Positions 1 to 5,847 are shown, numbered from the stretch's first letter. The stretch: DNA of 5,847 nt from Desulfuromonadaceae bacterium GWC2_58_13 (GCA_001825565.1 MHXM01000153.1:16513-22359); one strand, 5' to 3'. Translations and numbers: made by a program. Notes: generated by a model not told the origin, from the letters alone.

Positions 1-425
1 AGAATCTGGCCTTCATCCCCGCCGACACCACCGTCCGCCGGGGCATCGAGACGGCCCTGGCCACCAGTGGCCTTGAATCGGCGGAATCCGGCGCCGCAGC
101 CGCCTTCCGCATCTGCCCCGGCAACCACCTGTGCCGGATGGGGCTGGCGCCGACCCGCGACATCGCCCGCCAGGTGCTGGCCGCTCTCGGCCCCAAGGGA
201 GAGCAGCTGTCCTGGGCCATCTCCGGCTGTCCCAACTCCTGCGCCCAGGCCCAACTGGCCGACGCCGGCATCCTGACCACCGGCCTGGTCAAGGATGCCG
301 AGGGAACCCGTCAGCCGCGTTTCAGTCTGCTGCGCCGCCAAGGGGAAGGGCTGGGCGAAACGGTGGCGGAGAATCTCAACCTGGAGGCGCTGCTGCAGGC
401 CGTCGCCGACCTGGACCGGGAATAA
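1..425 (+). CDS. Nitrite/sulfite reductase (siroheme, [4Fe-4S]), C-terminal part
   Basis: The gene enters from the left edge in the frame starting at base 3 and ends at TAA 423-425, so only the last 140 residues are present. The fragment carries the cysteine signature of siroheme reductases: CPGNHLC at residues 38-44 of the fragment (C-x5-C) and SGCPNSC ending at residue 80 (Cys76-x3-Cys80). In this family the four cysteines bind a [4Fe-4S] cluster, and the last one bridges the cluster to the siroheme iron. The enzyme makes a six-electron reduction of nitrite to ammonia or sulfite to sulfide in the cytoplasm, usually with ferredoxin as donor. The substrate cannot be decided from this part, because the substrate-pocket residues and N-terminal half lie outside. 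The SAM riboswitch further downstream makes assimilatory sulfite reduction attractive, but that is inference. No frameshift is seen, and the C-terminus (ending LDRE) looks complete. Confidence 0.93.
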   Translation, partial: NLAFIPADTTVRRGIETALATSGLESAESGAAAAFRICPGNHLCRMGLAPTRDIARQVLAALGPKGEQLSWAISGCPNSCAQAQLADAGILTTGLVKDAEGTRQPRFSLLRRQGEGLGETVAENLNLEALLQAVADLDRE

Positions 426-450
426 CCTACGTCCGGGGTTTGCTGTTTTT
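410..450 (+). terminator. Candidate intrinsic terminator over the reductase stop codon
   Basis: Bases 410-416 (CCTGGAC) can pair with 431-437 (GTCCGGG) in seven pairs, one of them G-U. A small inner stem (419-420 with 426-427) is possible. A T-rich stretch follows, with TTT at 439-441 and TTTTT at 446-450. The stop codon 423-425 sits in the loop. The T tract is interrupted, so termination may be weak. The call is based on hand-drawn pairing only. Confidence 0.42.
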
Positions 451-476
451 GGTTTTTGCCTGTTTTCTGCTATCCT
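449..476 (+). promoter_or_regulatory. Weak candidate sigma-70 promoter with extended -10
   Basis: TTGGTT (449-454) lies 16 bp upstream of TATCCT (471-476), which is preceded by TGC at 468-470 as in extended -10 promoters. The -35 match is poor (3 of 6) and the -10 match is 4 of 6. It is the best arrangement I found in the gap before the kinase gene and would give a leader of roughly 130 bases. An AT-rich tract can produce such matches by chance. Confidence 0.27.
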
Positions 477-554
477 TTATCATCCATTGCCATCATCGGG
501 GGGGCTGCTTGAAGAAGTTGGCTTTTCAAAGGTGATATGGGAAGATACGAGCAT

Positions 555-587
555 GGTTTTCCTGACTCGAAAAAACCCAGGAAACCC
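555..587 (+). repeat. Inverted repeat (hairpin) in the leader of the kinase gene
   Basis: GGTTTTCCTG (555-564) and CAGGAAACCC (578-587) pair in 9 of 10 positions, with one T-C mismatch and a 13-base loop. The 3' arm ends nine bases before the G-rich ribosome binding site, so the hairpin could influence translation or be a protein binding site. No T run follows, so it does not look like a terminator. The role is unknown. Confidence 0.4.
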
Positions 588-595
588 GGCAAACA

Positions 596-605
596 GGGAG
601 GGGGG
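596..605 (+). promoter_or_regulatory. Strong Shine-Dalgarno site of the hybrid kinase
   Basis: The purine run GGGAGGGGGG contains GGAGG at 597-601, nine bases before ATG 611. An in-frame TGA at 563-565 with no other start codon in between fixes ATG 611 as the most upstream possible start. The CheB domain begins near residue 28, so a later start would damage it. Confidence 0.8.
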
Positions 606-610
606 ACGAC

Positions 611-3600
611 ATGGACAAAGGGACGCCGCGGGAGGATGAAAATGCTAAAGCCGATCAGCCGGCCGGCAACACGGATCCGGTGAGGGCAAAACCCTGCGCC
701 GTCGTCGCCATCGGGGCATCGGCTGGCGGACAGGCGGCGCTGGAACAGCTTTTCACCGCCCTGCCTTCCGACTGCGGTCTCGCGTACGTGGTGATCATGC
801 ACCTGCCCCCCGGCGCACCGTCATTTCTCGCCGAGATGCTGGGCCGCTGTACTCCCATGCCGGTGGAGACGGCCGAAAATGGGGCGGCGCCCCGGCCGGA
901 CAGGGTCCATGTGATCCCCGCCGGCGGGGAACTGACCCTGAGCGGCGGCCGGTTCCGCCTGGCCCCTCCGACCGGCAAACGCGGCGCGTTCCATCCCATC
1001 GACCGGTTTTTCCGTTCGCTCGCGGCGGAAGAGGAGGAACGTTCCATCGCCGTGATTCTTTCCGGTTACGGAACCGATGGTTCGGCCGGGGCCAGAGCCG
1101 TCAAGGAGGCCGGCGGCCTGGTCATCGTCCAGGCCCCGGACACGGCCATCCATCCCGCCATGCCCCGTAGCGCCATCGCCAGAAGCAAAGCGGATCTGAT
1201 CCTGCCGGCGGAAGAGATGGCGGGAAAAATCGCCGACCTCGCCCGGGGGATCTGCTCCCTTTCCTCCCGTGCCTGCCAGGCGACCAACCTCGATGAAGAT
1301 CTCGCCGCCGTTCTCGCCATCGTCAGGACCAGAACCGGTCACGATTTCAGTTCCTACAAAAAAAACACCGTCATCCGCCGGATCGAACGGCGAATGGTGG
1401 TGAACGATGTGGCGGGGATGAAAAAATACATCGTCCTGCTGGAAACCAGCGAACGGGAGGCCCGGGCACTGGGACAGGAAATTCTCATCGGGGTCACCGG
1501 CTTCTTCCGCGATCCCGAAGCCTTCGAATCGCTGCGCCTGGAGGTCCTGCCGAGGCTGTTCGCCAATCGCGCTCCCGACGAACCGGTTCGCATCTGGCAC
1601 GCCTGCTGCGCCACCGGCGAGGAGGTCTATTCCACCGCCATCCTGATCCGCGAGTATCTCCAGCAACAACGGCTCGATGCCCGGGTGCAGCTCTTCGCCA
1701 CCGACATCGACGAGACCGCCATCGCCCAGGCCCGGGCCGGGGTGTATTCCGACGAGATCGAGCTGGATCTGGGACCGGAGCGGCTCAAGACCTTCTTCAC
1801 CCGGGTCGACGGGCGCTGGCGAGTGACCAAGCAACTGCGGGAGATGGTTGTCTTCGCCCACCACAGCCTGATCAAGGATCCCCCCTTCTCGCGACTCGAC
1901 CTGCTGGTCTGCCGCAACTTTCTCATTTATATCAACCCCGACATGCAGAAGCGCCTCATCGCCCTCTTCCACCAGGTGCTGAAACCACGAGGCACCCTCT
2001 TTCTCGGCGCCTCCGAGACGGTGGGACGCCATTCCAACCTGTTCGCTCCGGTCGACAAAAAATGGAAGATCTTCGACCGCCTCGAAGGGAACGGGCGGGA
2101 AGAGATGGCCTTCCCCTCCACCGCGCCAGTCCGCAGATTTTCCTATCCGAGCCGGCCGCCGGGATTGGCCGCCGCCGGGGAACCGCCGCCCGGACAAATC
2201 GCCGAAAGACTCATCATGGAACGCTACGCTCCCCCTTGCGTGGTGGTGAACGAAAACTACCAGATGGTGCATGTCTCCACCCGGGCGAACCACCTACTGG
2301 AGGTGCCGGTGGGAGAATGGACCCGCGATTTAATGAAGATGGTCAGGGGGGAGCTGCGACCCGCCTTGAGGGCGGCGATCTATAAAACGTTCACCGAACA
2401 GAAGCCGGTCGGTTTTCGGGGAGTGCGGGTGACCGGCAACGGGCGGGAAGAAACGGTCAACGTGCTGGTCGAACCGCTTCAGACCTCAACGACGACGGAG
2501 AAACTGGCGCTGGTGATCCTGGAGCCGGCGCCTCCCGCGGGGGGCCATTGCGCGCCGGATGGCGGGGAAGAGACGTTCGACGGCGACAAGTCGTCCAAGG
2601 AGATGCTGATCCGCCAGTTGGAGGAACAGCTGCGAGTCACCCACGAACAGTTGCAGGCCGTCACCGAGCAGCTCGAAACCTCGCAAGAGGGGTTCATGTC
2701 GGCCAACGAAGAGCTGATGTCGATCAACGAGGAATTCCAGTCGGCCAACGAAGAACTCCAGTCCACCAACGAAGAGCTGGAAACCTCGAAAGAAGAGCTC
2801 CAGGCCCTGAACGAAGAGCTGGTCACGGTCAATGCCGAACTGCAGGACAAGGTGGAGGAACTCGACCGCGCCAACAACGATCTGGGGAACCTGTTCAAAA
2901 GCTCCGGGATCGCCACCCTCTTTCTCGATCGACAGCTCCGTATCAGACGCTTTTCCCCGGCCATGGCTCACATCTTCAACCTGATTCCGGCGGACATCGG
3001 CCGCCCCTTCCGACACCTGGCGGGAACCATCGACTGGGCCGGACTGGCGGATGATGCCCGAACCGTGCTGAAATCCCTCGCCCCGGTGGAACGGGAAGTG
3101 GCGACGCTGGAAAAGCAGAAGCATTACCTGGTGCGGGTTCTCCCCTATGGAACCACTGAAGGCAGCATCAACGGGGTCGTCGTCACCCTGATCGACATCA
3201 CCGAACGCAAGGCGGCGGAAGAGCAGATCCGGAGCGCCGCCCTGTTTCCCGAAGAGAACCCCTTTCCGATTCTGCGCGTGGGCGAAGACGGCGTCCTGCT
3301 GTACGCCAATCGTGCCTCCGCCGAACTGTTGGCGCAATGGCAGTGTTTCGTCGGCGGGACGGTGCCGGTTTTCGCGCGGCGGGAACTGGCCGCGGCCCTG
3401 GATAACCAGGCGCACCGGGAGCTGGTGAGTCGTTGCGGTGAGCGTGACCTTTCTTTCGTTCTGATACCGATCGGCGAGCACCGTTACGTCAATTTCTACG
3501 GGCGCGACATCACCGAGCACAAACAGGCCGTAGCGGCGCTTCGCGAAAGCGAGGAACGGCTGCGGCTGTTCATCGAACATGCGCCGGTTTCGCTGGCGAT

Positions 3601-5617
3601 GTTCGACCGCAACATGCGCTATCTGAGCGTCAGCCGCCGATGGCTGAGCGACTACGGCCTGGGCGATCGCGACCTGATCGGCAAGTCTCATTACGAGGTT
3701 TTTCCGGAAATAAGTTCGGAATTGCGGGAGATTCATCGTCGGGGCATGGCGGGCGAGGTGTCGCAGGCGAAGGGGGACCGCTTCGAGCGGGCCGACGGTT
3801 CGGTGCAGTGGGTGCGGTGGGAACTTCATCCCTGGCACGATGCCACCGGTGCGGTCGGGGGGATCGTCATCTTCACCGAGGATGTCACCGCGCGCAAAAA
3901 AGCCGAGATGCGCCAGAACCTGCTGGCGGAAACCGCCAGCCTGCTGCTCGCCAGCGAATCCCCCCAAGAAGTGGTTGACGCCCTCTGCCGGAAAGTCATG
4001 GACTTCCTCAACTGCCAGGCCTTCTTCAACTTTCTGGCGGATGAGAAGCAAGGCCGGCTCCACCTCAATGCCTGCGCCGGTATTCCCGATGAGGAGGCGA
4101 AAAGAATCGAATGGCTGGATTATGGTGTGGCCGTGTGTGGCTGCGCGGCCCGGGATGCCTGCCGCATCGTGGCCGAGGACATCACGAACACCCCCGATCC
4201 GCGCACGGAGCTGGTCAAATCGTACGGAATCCGGGCCTACGCCTGTCATCCGCTGATGGCGCATGAACACGTATTCGGTACCCTCTCCTTCGGCACCCGC
4301 ACCAGGGACCGGTTCTCCGAAAACGATCTGATGCTGATGAAGGCCGTGGCCGACCTGGTCGCCATTGCCATGTTGCGCAAAACAACCGAGGAGGATCTGC
4401 GCCAGGCCAAGGAAGCCGCCGAAGCGGCCACCAAGGCCAAGGGTCAGTTCCTCGCCAACATGAGCCACGAGTTGCGTACGCCGATGACCGGCGTTCTCGG
4501 CATGCTCGATCTCGCCCTCCACGGCGAACTTTCGGTTGAGCAGCGGGAGCATCTGGAGATCGTGAAAAAGTCGGCCCTGGCCCTGCTCCGCATCCTCAAC
4601 GACATCCTCGATTTCTCCCGGATCGAATCGGGAATGATCTCTTTTGTCGAAGAACCCTTCCAGCTCCACCAATCGGTGCGCGCAGCGGTGGAACTGTTCG
4701 ATCTCGAAGCGCGGCGCAAAGACTTGGACCTGACGCTGGACATCGCTCCCGACACACCGCAACAGGTGAAAGGGGACGAGGGTCGAACCCGGCAAATCCT
4801 GATGAACCTGATCGGGAATGCCGTAAAGTTTACCGAGCAGGGAAAGGTGGCGATCCGAGTGGCCGCCAGGAATGTGGTCGAAGACGGCCGCCGCGAGGTT
4901 GCCTTCACCGTGGCCGACACCGGCATCGGCATTTCCGGCGAGAAGGGACAGGCCCTCTTCCGGCCCTTCAGCCAGGGAGACGCCTCCCACAGCCGCCGCT
5001 ACGGCGGCACCGGTCTCGGTCTCGCCATCAGCCGGGAGATGGCCGAACGCATGGGCGGCACCATCGACTTTTCCAGCGAGGCGGGAGTGGGAAGCACTTT
5101 CGTCGCCATCCTGCCGTTGCGCCAAGCCGGGCCGGCAACGCCGACGGCAACCGTCGCTCCGGCTCCGGCTTTCGCCCCGGCGGAAGGAAGCCGGCCGCGG
5201 CTGCTGCTGGCCGAGGACGATCCCATCATCCGCAAACTCCTGACCCACATGCTCCGGCACGAAGGCCTTGATTTCGACACCGCCGCCAACGGCGAGGAAG
5301 CCGTCGCGAGGTGGACACAGGGAGCCTATGACCTGATTCTGATGGACGTGCAGATGCCGGTGATGGACGGTTTCGAGGCGACGCGAACCATCCGGGCGCA
5401 GGAAAAAGAACGGGGCAGCCATGTTCCCATCATCGCCCTGACCGCCCACGCCTTTCCGGTCGACCAGCAGAAATGCCTCGATGCCGGCATGGATGCGTAT
5501 CTGGCCAAGCCGATAGACTTCCGAAAACTCTTCGCCATGATCCGGGATCGGGTCGGCGACAACGCGCGGAGGAAGGACCGCCGGGACGACTTTTCCGCGA
5601 CGCTGGAATCCGTTTGA
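611..5617 (+). CDS. CheB-CheR-PAS-GAF hybrid sensor histidine kinase with receiver domain
   Basis: This 1668-aa cytosolic sensor fuses chemotaxis-type methylation enzymes to a hybrid kinase. Residues 28-210 are a CheB methylesterase: Ser37 in GASAGG, His64 and Asp156 in GYGTDG match the catalytic triad, and the usual N-terminal receiver is absent. Residues 225-492 are a CheR methyltransferase, with its helical part, the SAM loop ACCATGEE (331-338), ATDID (363-367) and CRNFLIYI (434-441). A PAS-like domain (about 527-640) and a heptad coiled coil (about 663-760) follow. Then come PAS domains at about 760-868, 875-972 and 980-1098, and a cysteine-rich GAF domain (1100-1257). HisKA has phospho-acceptor His1286 in MSHELRTP. 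HATPase shows N1399/N1403, DTGIG (1436-1440) and GGTGLG (1465-1470). A Pro/Ala linker (about 1505-1528) leads to REC, with E1535/D1536/D1537, phospho-acceptor Asp1579, Thr1611 and Lys1633. There is no signal peptide, membrane segment, Hpt or DNA-binding domain, so output needs a separate partner. Family membership is clear. Stimulus, methylated substrate and partner are unknown. Confidence 0.97.
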   Translation: MDKGTPREDENAKADQPAGNTDPVRAKPCAVVAIGASAGGQAALEQLFTALPSDCGLAYVVIMHLPPGAPSFLAEMLGRCTPMPVETAENGAAPRPDRVHVIPAGGELTLSGGRFRLAPPTGKRGAFHPIDRFFRSLAAEEEERSIAVILSGYGTDGSAGARAVKEAGGLVIVQAPDTAIHPAMPRSAIARSKADLILPAEEMAGKIADLARGICSLSSRACQATNLDEDLAAVLAIVRTRTGHDFSSYKKNTVIRRIERRMVVNDVAGMKKYIVLLETSEREARALGQEILIGVTGFFRDPEAFESLRLEVLPRLFANRAPDEPVRIWHACCATGEEVYSTAILIREYLQQQRLDARVQLFATDIDETAIAQARAGVYSDEIELDLGPERLKTFFTRVDGRWRVTKQLREMVVFAHHSLIKDPPFSRLDLLVCRNFLIYINPDMQKRLIALFHQVLKPRGTLFLGASETVGRHSNLFAPVDKKWKIFDRLEGNGREEMAFPSTAPVRRFSYPSRPPGLAAAGEPPPGQIAERLIMERYAPPCVVVNENYQMVHVSTRANHLLEVPVGEWTRDLMKMVRGELRPALRAAIYKTFTEQKPVGFRGVRVTGNGREETVNVLVEPLQTSTTTEKLALVILEPAPPAGGHCAPDGGEETFDGDKSSKEMLIRQLEEQLRVTHEQLQAVTEQLETSQEGFMSANEELMSINEEFQSANEELQSTNEELETSKEELQALNEELVTVNAELQDKVEELDRANNDLGNLFKSSGIATLFLDRQLRIRRFSPAMAHIFNLIPADIGRPFRHLAGTIDWAGLADDARTVLKSLAPVEREVATLEKQKHYLVRVLPYGTTEGSINGVVVTLIDITERKAAEEQIRSAALFPEENPFPILRVGEDGVLLYANRASAELLAQWQCFVGGTVPVFARRELAAALDNQAHRELVSRCGERDLSFVLIPIGEHRYVNFYGRDITEHKQAVAALRESEERLRLFIEHAPVSLAMFDRNMRYLSVSRRWLSDYGLGDRDLIGKSHYEVFPEISSELREIHRRGMAGEVSQAKGDRFERADGSVQWVRWELHPWHDATGAVGGIVIFTEDVTARKKAEMRQNLLAETASLLLASESPQEVVDALCRKVMDFLNCQAFFNFLADEKQGRLHLNACAGIPDEEAKRIEWLDYGVAVCGCAARDACRIVAEDITNTPDPRTELVKSYGIRAYACHPLMAHEHVFGTLSFGTRTRDRFSENDLMLMKAVADLVAIAMLRKTTEEDLRQAKEAAEAATKAKGQFLANMSHELRTPMTGVLGMLDLALHGELSVEQREHLEIVKKSALALLRILNDILDFSRIESGMISFVEEPFQLHQSVRAAVELFDLEARRKDLDLTLDIAPDTPQQVKGDEGRTRQILMNLIGNAVKFTEQGKVAIRVAARNVVEDGRREVAFTVADTGIGISGEKGQALFRPFSQGDASHSRRYGGTGLGLAISREMAERMGGTIDFSSEAGVGSTFVAILPLRQAGPATPTATVAPAPAFAPAEGSRPRLLLAEDDPIIRKLLTHMLRHEGLDFDTAANGEEAVARWTQGAYDLILMDVQMPVMDGFEATRTIRAQEKERGSHVPIIALTAHAFPVDQQKCLDAGMDAYLAKPIDFRKLFAMIRDRVGDNARRKDRRDDFSATLESV
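2699..2887 (+). repeat. 21-bp periodic coding repeat (heptad coiled coil between CheR and PAS)
   Basis: Residues 697-759 of the kinase read as nine consecutive heptads of the form S-x-N-E-E-L-x (for example SANEELQ, STNEELE, TSKEELQ, ALNEELV), decaying toward the 3' end. At DNA level this gives degenerate 21-bp units built around aacgaagag/ctg. Coiled-coil heptads continue upstream from about residue 663. The segment is characteristic of CheB-CheR-PAS fusions and probably acts as a signalling or dimerisation helix joining the methylation modules to the sensor and kinase modules. The degenerate units suggest old duplication or selection on protein sequence. Confidence 0.85.
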
Positions 5618-5637
5618 CAAAGGGACGGCTTTTTATT
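5610..5637 (+). terminator. Candidate intrinsic terminator of the kinase gene
   Basis: CCGTTT (5610-5615) can pair with GGACGG (5623-5628), including two G-U pairs, around a 7-base loop. It is followed directly by CTTTTTATT. The stop codon TGA (5615-5617) lies at the stem-loop junction. The stem is short, so termination may be partial. The same bases carry the promoter described next. Confidence 0.4.
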
Positions 5638-5642
5638 AGAGT
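5614..5642 (+). promoter_or_regulatory. Sigma-70 promoter driving the SAM riboswitch leader
   Basis: A perfect TTGACA (-35, 5614-5619) is spaced 17 bp from TAGAGT (-10, 5637-5642, 4 of 6 matches to TATAAT). Transcription would start near 5649, about 20 bases before the first P1 pair of the riboswitch, which is a natural position. The -35 box contains the TGA stop codon of the kinase gene. This supports a separate transcription unit for the downstream methionine/SAM gene. Confidence 0.68.
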
Positions 5643-5667
5643 TCAAGCCTACAACCGCATAGAACAA

Positions 5668-5804
5668 CGTCTTTATCAAGAGTGGTGGAGGGACAGGCCC
5701 TGCGAAGCCACAGCAACCGATCCGCCGTAGCGTTACGCGAAGGTGGGTGTCAGGTGCTAAATCCTTCCCGTCGATGCATTGCAAAGATGGGAAAGATGGG
5801 GACG
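5668..5804 (+). ncRNA. SAM-I (S-box) riboswitch aptamer
   Basis: The conserved S-box core is visible in order: TTATCAAGAG (5673-5682), GGAGGGACAGGCCC (5687-5700), GCAACC (5713-5718), AGGTGCTAAATCC (5752-5764) and AAAGATG (5792-5798). Hand folding gives P1 5668-5677 with 5795-5804 (ten pairs, three G-U). P2 is 5682-5686 with 5707-5711, a kink-turn, then 5690-5692 with 5698-5700. P3 is 5720-5726 with 5742-5748, capped by GCG/CGC. P4 is 5765-5772 with 5786-5793. The class binds S-adenosylmethionine and, when bound, generally switches off genes for methionine or SAM synthesis or uptake. The regulated gene lies beyond 5847 and cannot be named. The loop-P2 pseudoknot seems weak: loop bases CAGG (5694-5697) face CCGA (5717-5720), giving only two pairs. 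Confidence 0.93.
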
Positions 5805-5847
5805 GAGCCCGCGAGGTAATTTTACTTGCATCAAAGGCCCCTACCCG
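5805..5847 (+). promoter_or_regulatory. Partial expression platform of the SAM riboswitch
   Basis: After P1, GCGAGGTAA (5811-5819) can pair with TTACTTGC (5822-5829), leaving one bulged G, to form a small hairpin that covers a GAGG motif. CCCC (5838-5841) could compete for GGGG (5798-5801) in the P1 3' strand. No T run is reached before the window ends, so it cannot be told whether control is by transcription termination or by masking a ribosome binding site. No convincing start codon is visible. Confidence 0.4.

Noticed and set aside
481..545. Sigma-54 type -24/-12 promoter in the gap before the kinase
   Set aside because: I could not find a GG and GC pair with proper spacing and flanking consensus.
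821..2293. 490-codon open frame on the minus strand opposite CheB-CheR
   Set aside because: Same reason: low-complexity Gly/Asp/Val-rich translation with no motif, lying fully inside a confident + strand gene.
2699..2887. 21-bp periodic units as a minisatellite or CRISPR-like array
   Set aside because: The periodicity is in frame and matches coiled-coil heptads; the units are degenerate and have no spacers.
4232..4273. Cys-His pair (1212-1213) in the GAF domain as a phytochrome-type bilin attachment site
   Set aside because: The surrounding residues do not resemble phytochrome or cyanobacteriochrome GAF motifs, and no PHY domain or heme oxygenase gene is present in the window.
2486..5620. 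Very long open frame (1044 codons) on the minus strand opposite the kinase
   Set aside because: It is the mirror of a GC-rich coding sequence with strong codon bias; its translation shows no recognisable domain, while the + strand gives uninterrupted, well-known domains.
5787..5819. Tiny + strand frame ATG GGA AAG ... TAA inside the riboswitch 3' part (possible leader peptide)
   Set aside because: There is no Shine-Dalgarno sequence, and it lies in the conserved P4/P1 strands, which explain the bases better.
5826..5847. TTG at 5826 with GAGG nine bases upstream as the start of the riboswitch-controlled gene
   Set aside because: Only seven codons are visible (reading MHQRPLP if started there) and they match nothing I recognise; the spacing could be chance.

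Overview
The window looks like chromosomal DNA from a GC-rich Gram-negative bacterium. The best guess is a deltaproteobacterium of the Desulfuromonadales/Geobacter type. This rests on the CheB-CheR-PAS hybrid kinase architecture, a SAM-I riboswitch of the kind found in that group, and the style of the siroheme reductase. It is inferred from family knowledge, not from a search.

Layout, all on the + strand. (1) 1-425 is the C-terminal 140 residues of a siroheme/[4Fe-4S] nitrite/sulfite reductase, with a candidate intrinsic terminator over its stop codon. (2) 426-610 is a gap with a T-rich tract, a weak extended -10 promoter candidate, a small hairpin and a strong ribosome binding site. (3) 611-5617 is one very large gene (1668 aa) for a soluble sensory protein. 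Its order is CheB methylesterase, CheR methyltransferase, PAS-like domain, long heptad coiled coil, three more PAS domains, GAF, HisKA, HATPase and REC. Catalytic residues of every enzymatic module are visible and there is no membrane segment. (4) 5618-5847 holds no complete gene. It contains a well-matched sigma-70 promoter whose -35 box includes the kinase stop codon, followed by a SAM-I (S-box) riboswitch aptamer at 5668-5804. The riboswitch must control a gene beyond the right edge, most likely one for methionine or SAM synthesis.

How the parts may work together: the flanks both point to sulfur assimilation (siroheme reductase, SAM-responsive leader). The central gene combines SAM-dependent glutamate methylation, demethylation and a phosphorelay in one polypeptide. 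CheR uses SAM, so a link between SAM supply and this sensor is conceivable, but gene order is the only support. The kinase appears to be its own transcription unit: terminator-like hairpins overlap the stop codons on both sides, and separate promoter candidates precede it and the riboswitch.

The kinase architecture and the SAM-I riboswitch are known types. The less ordinary details are a cysteine-rich GAF domain, a cysteine in the CheR SAM-binding loop, the overlap of stop codon, terminator and promoter, and an exact 9-bp tandem duplication in the riboswitch that supplies two competing 3' strands. No CRISPR array, tRNA, rRNA or mobile element was seen.
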